Source: Chloroflexota bacterium (GTDB taxonomy: Bacteria; Chloroflexota; Anaerolineae; B4-G1). From it: 5,771 nt of DNA. This document shows, piece by piece, positions 1 through 4,762 of the stretch; the stretch's first letter is position 1; every line of letters starts with the position of its first letter. The position numbers and the translations under genes were made by a program. The notes under the pieces are model-generated. The model saw only the letters and a list, made by a program, of their open reading frames with translations. It was not told where the DNA came from and made no database searches. The stretch lies in contig QMOC01000196.1 in the NCBI GenBank assembly GCA_003648085.1, positions 1-5,771 on the forward strand, written 5' to 3'.

Positions 1-342
1 CTGGCCGAACGCCGGAAGGCAGTGACGCGCGAACTGATCGCCGCCGATCTGCAGGAGGATTTTCTGATCCTCCACACCGAGTGGTGGCGCACCTGCTGCG
101 AGCCGGGTGTCATCTGCGATTCGCGTGAGGCCGGCGGTGCGCGGATAACAGTCCAATTCCTGGACCGGCGCGGGCTGCCCGTCACCTACGTCTTTGACGT
201 CTTTCATCGCGATGGCCCCTACTGGGGCGCTGCGGCCGGCTATCCGCCCCGCCATTGGGTCCTGCGCGACGTCTATGCGCGGGGTCAGGAGCCGCTCTTC
301 TGGCGCATGCTCTACGAACCAAAGGTGCACTATTTAGATTGA
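1..342 (+). CDS. 3' end of an unrecognised gene (partial)
   Basis: The reading frame is open from the first base and ends at TGA 340-342, giving at least 113 residues. A GTG at 22 could serve as a start. The purine run GGAAGG at 14-19 leaves only two bases before it, so continuation from upstream of the window is more likely. The visible part is soluble and mixed alpha/beta, with no signal peptide or membrane helix. It is rich in aromatics, with notable clusters HTEWWRTCCEPG, VFDVFHRDGPYWG and LRDVYARGQEPLFWRMLYEP. I do not recognise the family. The stop lies 18 bases before the next ATG, so it probably shares a transcript with the membrane-protein gene that follows. Confidence 0.7.
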   Translation: MAERRKAVTRELIAADLQEDFLILHTEWWRTCCEPGVICDSREAGGARITVQFLDRRGLPVTYVFDVFHRDGPYWGAAAGYPPRHWVLRDVYARGQEPLFWRMLYEPKVHYLD

Positions 343-347
343 CCCAC

Positions 348-352
348 AGGAG
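348..352 (+). promoter_or_regulatory. Ribosome binding site of the first membrane-protein gene
   Basis: AGGAG at 348-352 stands eight bases before the ATG at 361. It fixes that ATG as the start and lies in the short gap after the preceding stop codon. Confidence 0.75.
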
Positions 353-360
353 TCCTTCAA

Positions 361-1311
361 ATGACCCAGGCGAAACGATACGCAACCCTGCTCGTATTCC
401 TATACATTCTGGCCCACGCTCTGGTGCTCTTGAGCCTGCTGGCCTTCGGCTTACGGGCCGGCGGCTGGGTGCTGTATCCCGTGGCGGTGGCCTGGTACGG
501 GCTCTTCGTAAGTGTCTTTCTCCTCCTGGCCGGTCGCGCTGCGGAAAGACGCCAAGGCGTATGGACCCGCCGCCTCTGGCGCTGGGCGACGCTGGCAGGT
601 CTGCTGGCGCTGCTTGTGTGGACGGGACGGGCGACCTGGATGTACGGGCGTGTGCTCCTCTCCCCCCTCCCGGCCTGGGCCGACCGCTGGCAGTATGCCC
701 CACTGCCCCGGGTTCCGCTATCCGCGCTGGGTCTGGCGCTGCACCTGGGGCTCCTCGGCCTGGGTCTCTTCGCTCTCGCCGCCGCGCTGAGGGCCTGGTG
801 GGCGCAGGCATCGCTCGAACGGCCCCGCCTGCGCTCTCTGATGCGGCACGTGGCGCTGCCGCTGCTGGCCTGCGCCGTCCTGGGTGGCCTGGGCTGGTGG
901 GCCACGGCGCCACCCGTGGTGCACACGGTGCCTGCTAACGGAGCCACCGACGTGCCGCGCGATACCGTCGTCCGTATCGAGATGGCAACCGAGAAGTGGT
1001 GGCTGGGGATGCTGCTCGGCGGGAGCGGTCAGGGGATGCGCACCCGCTACGCCGACACCGGTGAGTACATCCCGGGGATGACCGGCGGTTCGATAAACGG
1101 GTTCTTCTTCGACCCGGAGGGGCTGCTGCGGCCGGACGCGCCGGTGGAGATCACCGTTTATCGCACTGGCGAGCGGCCCTACACGCTGCGCTTCACCACG
1201 GCCGGGGTAGGCGGCCCCACCGCCACACCGCTGCCCGAGGCCCCTGTCTTCCTGGAGCCTGTGCCGACCGAATCGCCACCCACCCCGACGCCGGTCGCCT
1301 ACAGCGATTAG
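361..1311 (+). CDS. Five-helix membrane protein with C-terminal extracytoplasmic Ig-like domain
   Basis: This encodes a 316-residue protein. Hydrophobic segments at about 7-28, 35-58, 76-98, 120-144 and 163-183 predict five membrane helices. Residues about 184-281 then form an external domain. It opens with PPVVHTVPANGATDVPRDT, which closely fits the start of SbsA-like Ig domains (Pfam Big_5: P.V...P.nGa..Vp.dt.i.i.), and it ends in a typical beta strand (YTLRFTT). Residues 286-312 are a Pro/Thr-rich tail. Many Arg residues between the helices suggest cytoplasmic loops. The start is supported by the AGGAG eight bases upstream. The specific function is unknown. A structural or sensory envelope protein is inference. 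The stop TAG 1309-1311 is followed by a repeat-filled gap and not by the next gene directly. Confidence 0.85.
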   Translation: MTQAKRYATLLVFLYILAHALVLLSLLAFGLRAGGWVLYPVAVAWYGLFVSVFLLLAGRAAERRQGVWTRRLWRWATLAGLLALLVWTGRATWMYGRVLLSPLPAWADRWQYAPLPRVPLSALGLALHLGLLGLGLFALAAALRAWWAQASLERPRLRSLMRHVALPLLACAVLGGLGWWATAPPVVHTVPANGATDVPRDTVVRIEMATEKWWLGMLLGGSGQGMRTRYADTGEYIPGMTGGSINGFFFDPEGLLRPDAPVEITVYRTGERPYTLRFTTAGVGGPTATPLPEAPVFLEPVPTESPPTPTPVAYSD

Positions 1312-1336
1312 TGGAGGAGCAGGTACTACTCATTCG

Positions 1337-1453
1337 AGATCGGACGCAGATTAACGCAGATTTCCGCAGATCAGATTCAAAAATCAGCGTTTGGCGGCGT
1401 TCGTCTGCGTCCCAAAGGATGTGCTCCAACGCCCTATCTGGGGTTGGCTGAGT
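1337..1453. repeat. 117-bp tandem repeat, copy 1
   Basis: The first of two directly adjoining copies. Within the unit, a 9-base inverted repeat GGACGCAGA (1342-1350) / TCTGCGTCC (1404-1412) encloses three iterations of a CGCAGAT-type motif. A second hairpin at 1426-1447 pairs CCAAC-CCC with GGG-GTTGG around a five-base loop, with one bulged G. No T-tract follows, so it does not look like a terminator. The only difference from copy 2 is G at 1374, which is A at 1491 in copy 2. Confidence 0.95.
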
Positions 1454-1570
1454 AGATCGGACGCAGATTAACGCAGATTTCCGCAGATCAAATTCAAAAA
1501 TCAGCGTTTGGCGGCGTTCGTCTGCGTCCCAAAGGATGTGCTCCAACGCCCTATCTGGGGTTGGCTGAGT
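1454..1570. repeat. 117-bp tandem repeat, copy 2
   Basis: This copy starts at the base after copy 1 and matches it at 116 of 117 positions by direct reading. The inverted arms are at 1459-1467 and 1521-1529, and the bulged hairpin is at 1543-1564. The near identity means the duplication is recent or kept uniform by gene conversion. The unit length is a multiple of three, which is why a minus-strand frame stays open through both copies. I do not take that as evidence of coding. Confidence 0.95.
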
Positions 1571-1581
1571 GGTTACGAGGA

Positions 1582-1685
1582 GCATTTGCTTGCCGGGGCA
1601 GCAGATGAGAAACGGAATCCCCGACCGAGCCAACGATGACGGAGACGGACGTTCTCATCCGTTTATCCGCTGTGCATCCGCTGCA
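1582..1685. repeat. Dispersed palindromic element, copy A (internally deleted)
   Basis: This 104-base stretch aligns with 4296-4425. By direct comparison 95 of 104 aligned positions match, and the only gap is 26 bases that are present at 4331-4356 and missing here between 1616 and 1617. The missing bases are most of the inner half of the left inverted arm, so copy A can no longer form the full stem and looks like the decayed copy. Confidence 0.9.
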
Positions 1686-1705
1686 CCGACTAAATTCACG
1701 GCTCT

Positions 1706-1727
1706 GCGTTCATCTGCATCCCAAAGG
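1706..1727. repeat. Right-end relic of the 117-bp repeat family
   Basis: These 22 bases match 1397-1418 (and 1514-1535) of the 117-bp units, with only two G-to-A differences. Only the right inverted arm and the following CCCAAAGG remain. It sits six bases before the ribosome binding site of the next gene. Confidence 0.75.
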
Positions 1728-1732
1728 TTAAT

Positions 1733-1740
1733 GGAGGTGA
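1733..1740 (+). promoter_or_regulatory. Strong ribosome binding site of the second membrane-protein gene
   Basis: GGAGGTGA at 1733-1740 is close to a perfect Shine-Dalgarno sequence, four bases before ATG 1745 (seven counted from the end of GGAGG). It decides the start of the gene and shows that the translation signal survived the repeats piled up immediately upstream. Confidence 0.85.
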
Positions 1741-1744
1741 ACAA

Positions 1745-2782
1745 ATGAAGAAATGGCAATTCACAGTGATCGCGCTGGTCATCCTCTTCGCTCCGCCTTT
1801 CCTGGTCGTGGGAGCGATGCAGGCGCTGCTCTGGCTGCTCTATCGGCTGTTCCCCTCCGCCCTGCCCTCGGCTTGGGCGGGAATCGAGGGGTACGCAGCC
1901 ACCGTCCTGGGAGCACACGTCCTGATTTCGGCGGGGCTGATGTGGCTGCTGACGCGCCGACAGGAGCGGGCCGAGCGGTGGCGGTACGTTCTCACCGCTG
2001 TGGCAGTCCCGCTGGCCATGCCTTTCCTGGCCTTCTGGCCCCTGTCGCTGCTGATGTGGCTGTCTTACCGCCTGTTCCCGTCCACGTCGGGGTGGTTCTT
2101 CGGCATTGAGACGTATACCTTTCTTGCCGCGTCGTTTCTGAGCGACATGACCCGCTACGTGCTCCTCAGCCTGGTCGCGCTGATGCTGAGCCTGGCTGCG
2201 TTGACCTGGCTGGCGGCTCAGGAGCGGAGGCGGGTCTGGCGACGCGGACGCTTCTACCTGCTCCTCGCCGCCCTCGTCGCGGTGCTGGCCTTCCCGCTGA
2301 CGATGCACTACCGGCCGGCGGTACAGGCCGCACCCGGCGTCGAATTGCGCCTCGTGGAGCAGCCGGGCCTGATCGAAGGGGCGGTCAGGAGTTGCCAGAC
2401 AGCGGCGGAGATAAGCGGCTGTCAATACGAACCGCTGGGCTGGGCGGACGCGCAGACCCTCGTCTACCGCCAGTGGTGCGGCGGACGTTACGAGATGGGC
2501 GTTTGGCACCCTGGCGACTCCCAGCCACCCCAGGCTTACCACCTGGACACAGATGAGGTCACACCCTTCGAGGGTGACCTGGGCGCACTCACGCACGAGA
2601 CCTGTGCCCCATCGGTCTGCGTCTTGCCGGCGCTCGCCAAAAGAGAACTATTCGAACAGGGCTATCACCCCGGCCAGTACGAAGACGCCCTCATCTCACC
2701 TGATGGCCGCTGGATCGCCTTCACCGCCGAGCACATCTACGGGCCGGAGGACATGCTCGTCATATCGAACGACCAGAAGTAA
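1745..2782 (+). CDS. Five-helix membrane protein with internal helix-pair duplication and extracytoplasmic domain
   Basis: This encodes a 345-residue protein. Hydrophobic segments lie at about 6-33, 50-70, 80-106, 124-158 (possibly kinked) and 170-187. Residues 190-345 are predicted to be external. Two helix-pair modules repeat: YRLFPS at 33-38 and 108-113, each preceded by an L-x-W-L-x type run and followed by W...GIE.Y (44-50 and 117-124), and each ending in a QER-rich basic loop (73-80 and 159-168). The external part has five Cys (217, 226, 245, 287, 292). It carries two stretches like beta-propeller blade motifs: LGWADAQTLVY at 231-241 and ISPDGRWIAF at 317-326, of the WD40/PD40 (TolB-like) kind. 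Two blades are too few for a propeller, so it may be a partial or paired domain. The family is not recognised. The start is fixed by GGAGGTGA. The next gene begins three bases after the stop. Confidence 0.85.
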   Translation: MKKWQFTVIALVILFAPPFLVVGAMQALLWLLYRLFPSALPSAWAGIEGYAATVLGAHVLISAGLMWLLTRRQERAERWRYVLTAVAVPLAMPFLAFWPLSLLMWLSYRLFPSTSGWFFGIETYTFLAASFLSDMTRYVLLSLVALMLSLAALTWLAAQERRRVWRRGRFYLLLAALVAVLAFPLTMHYRPAVQAAPGVELRLVEQPGLIEGAVRSCQTAAEISGCQYEPLGWADAQTLVYRQWCGGRYEMGVWHPGDSQPPQAYHLDTDEVTPFEGDLGALTHETCAPSVCVLPALAKRELFEQGYHPGQYEDALISPDGRWIAFTAEHIYGPEDMLVISNDQK

Positions 2783-2785
2783 GAA

Positions 2786-4246
2786 ATGAAGCGACCACTA
2801 CAATCCGCTATTGTCCTGCTATCCATCGTTCTCCTCACCGCCTGTGCCGGCCCGACGGCGACCGCACCGCCCCAGACGGCAGAGCCGACGGCGACATCCT
2901 CCCCGTCCACACCCTCCGCCACCTCTACCCTGCCAACGCCGGAACCCCTCACAACATTTACCGAACCGGTGCTGCTGGCCCGCGCCGATGGCGCGTTGGT
3001 GTTGCGCGATCCGGCCGCAGCAGAGGATCGGTTGCTCTTGGAGCGCTACCTACCGGCGGGCCCTGATGACTTCCTTGTCCCTCTCCTGTGGCCTGTACGC
3101 CCCTCCCCGGACGCGCAGTGGCTCCTGGCGCCCACCGACCGCGACGGCACTTGGTTGGTCTCCCTGGATGGGGAAACGCAGTGGCAGATCAGCGAGGAGC
3201 GACTCTCGGGCACGTGGACCGCCGACAGCCATCACATCGTCTTCACCCGCGGGCGAGGACCAAGAGAGCGAGAGAAGGATCACAACATCTACATCCAGGA
3301 CGTGGTCGGCAGAGGCGAAGCACAGGTATTGGCGCGATTGCCACAGACAGTCTCATATCCCACTGCCTCGCCTCGCGCGCCGGGCTGCGATAGCGGGGAC
3401 ATGCCTGGCGACTGCGGGCGCAGCGTCGCGGCCTACACCTGCGACATCGGCGAGGTCTACGACTGCACCGTGTGGCTGATTGCCCTCGATTCCCAAGAGA
3501 TGCGCGAATTGGGCCACTTCGCTCCGCTCCCGATGGGGCTCGGCCCGGAGGTGATCCGCTGGTCGCCGGACGGCAGCGAGGTGTGGGTGGATGCGTGGTT
3601 TGGCGCGCGGGCCTTTCCCATAGATGGAAGTGGTCCACGGCCTCTGGTCTACGCCCCGGCGACGAGGGTCGCTCACGAGGGGCCCCAGCCCTGGACGATC
3701 ACTACCGACGGAGATATGATCCTGGGCACCCTAAGAGCGTTGCAACGACGCAGCACGGAGATTGGTGGGGCGCGTGTGGCACTGCGAACGCTTCCCGAAC
3801 CGGGCGATCCCGCGACCTGGATGGAACAGGCCCTCTCCTTTGTCCGCCTGCGCGTACCCCCTCAATGGCGTTTCCAGGCAGACAGGGGTTATCATACGCT
3901 GGCAAACTTTGACTTTGAAGGTGAGAGCGGCTTCGCGTCGCTGGGCAGCGAGCACCTGCAGATCACCGTCGGCGTGCATCCAGGTGCGTCATCGCAGTTG
4001 CACTTTGATGCCTGGTTGCAGCAACTTGTGGATCTGGAACAGGGCCAGGTGACTGCCGAGGCCGTCACGGTGGGAGGGCGTCCGGCAGCGCGTATTCGCC
4101 CCCTCCTCGACCCCATCGGCGAGGAAATCCGTGTGCCGCTGGAAAACGGCGCCGAGTGGATTATCCGCCGCACGCCTCTCAATCCCGCCCGGGATGCGCT
4201 GTTCTGGCAAATCCTGAATACGGTGACTTTCGAATACGAACCCTGA
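2786..4246 (+). CDS. Lipoprotein with TolB/WD40-like motifs and a separate C-terminal domain
   Basis: This encodes a 486-residue exported protein. The signal peptide (1-19) ends in a lipobox LTA|C with Cys20 as the lipidated residue. Residues 22-55 are a Thr/Ser/Pro linker. Residues about 60-335 contain blade-like motifs: RPSPDAQWLLAPT (105-117), TWTADSHHIVFTRG (143-156) and IRWSPDGSEVWVDA (257-270). These are typical of PD40/TolB-type beta propellers. Cys201, 210, 219 and 227 cluster in one insert and could form two disulfides. Residues about 349-486 form another domain beginning FVRLRVPPQWRFQ. A PsbP/DcrB-like fold is possible but is only inference. The ATG lies three bases after the preceding stop with no good Shine-Dalgarno sequence, so translation is probably coupled to the membrane protein, with which it may act on the outer face. 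Substrate and role are unknown. Confidence 0.88.
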   Translation: MKRPLQSAIVLLSIVLLTACAGPTATAPPQTAEPTATSSPSTPSATSTLPTPEPLTTFTEPVLLARADGALVLRDPAAAEDRLLLERYLPAGPDDFLVPLLWPVRPSPDAQWLLAPTDRDGTWLVSLDGETQWQISEERLSGTWTADSHHIVFTRGRGPREREKDHNIYIQDVVGRGEAQVLARLPQTVSYPTASPRAPGCDSGDMPGDCGRSVAAYTCDIGEVYDCTVWLIALDSQEMRELGHFAPLPMGLGPEVIRWSPDGSEVWVDAWFGARAFPIDGSGPRPLVYAPATRVAHEGPQPWTITTDGDMILGTLRALQRRSTEIGGARVALRTLPEPGDPATWMEQALSFVRLRVPPQWRFQADRGYHTLANFDFEGESGFASLGSEHLQITVGVHPGASSQLHFDAWLQQLVDLEQGQVTAEAVTVGGRPAARIRPLLDPIGEEIRVPLENGAEWIIRRTPLNPARDALFWQILNTVTFEYEP

Positions 4247-4270
4247 CCCAGCGTTTGCGATGGCTACCCT

Positions 4271-4284
4271 GAGGAGGTTAGATG
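4271..4284 (+). promoter_or_regulatory. Orphan ribosome binding site and ATG of a destroyed gene
   Basis: GAGGAGG at 4271-4277 followed four bases later by ATG at 4282-4284 is as good a start signal as any in the window. It lies 24 bases after the lipoprotein stop, as expected for the next gene of the run. Only about four codons (MKRQ) precede the palindromic element. The frame then reads repeat DNA and stops at 4518, out of frame with the PA14 remnant further on. I read it as the surviving 5' end of a broken gene. Confidence 0.6.
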
Positions 4285-4295
4285 AAACGACAAAG

Positions 4296-4425
4296 GCATT
4301 TGTTTACCGGGGCAGCAGATGAGAAACGGATAAGCGGATGGCCTCCCGCCACCACGATCCCCGACCGAGCCAACGATGAGGGGGACAGACGTTCTCATAC
4401 GTTTATCCGCTGTCTGTCCGCTGCA
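4296..4425. repeat. Dispersed palindromic element, copy B (fuller copy)
   Basis: This is the longer of two copies (compare 1582-1685). It carries imperfect inverted arms at 4312-4341 and 4395-4424. Read as reverse complements, these agree at 20 of 30 positions without gaps, including an unbroken CGGATAA core. The arms surround about 53 bases. There is no room for a transposase, so if mobile it would be non-autonomous (MITE-like or REP-like). It lies between an orphan gene start and a headless PA14 fragment. Confidence 0.85.
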
Positions 4426-4436
4426 TCAACGAACGA

Positions 4437-4652
4437 GGCGGGCTGCACACCGCCGTCGTCGAGTACTACGAACACGGCGGCAAGGCCAGCGCCCACGTGT
4501 GGTGGAACCGGCTGGTGATTGACAGTTGGCGGCCCATGCGCGGCTACCGCAGCGCCACCCTCAATCTGAGCGAGGGTACGCACACCGTGCGGCTGGAGTA
4601 CTTCGAGCACAGCGGCGTCGCCCTGGTGTGCCTCACCTGGCATCGGCGGTAG
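4437..4652 (+). pseudogene. Headless remnant of a PA14-domain protein
   Basis: This frame (71 codons, TAG 4650-4652) has no ATG, GTG or TTG at a usable position. It opens upstream only within repeat DNA, after a TGA at 4377. The first 22 residues, with GLHTAVVEYYEHGG then VWW, match the end of a PA14 domain (G.H...veYye..g.A...l.W). The next 48 match the second half of another one: NRLVIDSWRPM, then GYRSATLNLSEGTHTVRLEYFEH and a final LTWHRR (joined here as one run, residues 24-71). PA14 domains are carbohydrate-binding or adhesive modules of secreted proteins. The usual stretch of roughly 60 residues between these two parts is missing, which suggests collapse between tandem PA14 repeats as well as loss of the 5' end. 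Confidence 0.75.
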
Positions 4653-4658
4653 TGTGGG

Positions 4659-4680
4659 AAATCTTCCAATTGGTAAATCT
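4659..4680. promoter_or_regulatory. AT-rich imperfect palindrome centred on CCAATTGG
   Basis: A 22-base near-palindrome with an 8-base perfect core (4666-4673) and 16 of 22 symmetric positions. It lies in the short gap between the PA14 remnant and the convergent amidohydrolase gene. It is distinctly AT-rich against its GC-rich surroundings. It could be a protein-binding site or the remnant of another short repeat. Because it lies 3' to both flanking genes, a role as a promoter operator is unlikely. Confidence 0.35.
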
Positions 4681-4762
4681 GCTGCTCGCTGCTGGCCTGG
4701 GAACGGGCCGCTATCCTGGGAGGCGCGATGGGGTTGCTCACGCGCCCTGGACGGTACACAGT

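Larger units (their letters stand above)
1312..1744. other. Repeat-filled intergenic region between two membrane-protein genes
   Basis: This 433-base stretch contains no credible gene. It is made of two tandem 117-bp units (1337-1570), one copy of a second palindromic element (1582-1685), a half-copy relic of the 117-bp family (1706-1727) and the ribosome binding site of the next gene (1733-1740). A 146-codon minus-strand reading frame (1193-1633) crosses it, but that frame only translates the repeat twice and then runs antisense into the upstream gene. No clear promoter was recognised, so it is unknown whether transcription passes through or restarts here. Confidence 0.8.

Noticed and set aside
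182..947. Several long open frames on both strands over the first membrane-protein gene.
   Set aside because: Arg/Pro/Ala-rich shadows of a GC-rich gene. Only the frame at 361-1311 has a start signal and recognisable domain structure.
1426..1447. The bulged hairpin in each 117-bp unit as a transcription terminator.
   Set aside because: No run of T follows on either strand. The hairpin is a property of the repeat unit.
1337..1570. The tandem repeat as a CRISPR array.
   Set aside because: There are only two units, each 117 bp long, adjoining without spacers and identical throughout except for one base.
1193..1633. A 146-codon minus-strand reading frame containing a 39-residue repeat with WDADERR.
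   Set aside because: It is the translation of the tandem 117-bp DNA unit, which is open because its length is divisible by three. It has no ribosome binding site that I could see and runs antisense into a well-supported gene. The same peptide arises from the relic near 1715, in another frame context.
1655..2596. A 313-codon minus-strand reading frame opposite the second membrane-protein gene.
   Set aside because: Its Gln/Arg/Pro-rich low-complexity composition is typical of the antisense of a GC-rich gene. The plus-strand gene has clear membrane helices and a strong ribosome binding site.
4252..4260. CAGCGTTTG after the lipoprotein stop, which also occurs inside the 117-bp unit.
   Set aside because: A nine-base match without similarity on either side is likely chance.
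4282..4518. A 78-codon frame with an excellent ribosome binding site, as a real small gene.
   Set aside because: Beyond about codon 5 it reads the palindromic repeat and then the PA14 remnant in the wrong frame. It is better explained as an orphan start of a broken gene.
4722..4746. GGCGCG...CGCGCC stem with a 13-base loop as a terminator between convergent genes.
   Set aside because: The stem is only six pairs, the loop is long, and there is no T-tract on either strand. It could be chance in GC-rich DNA.
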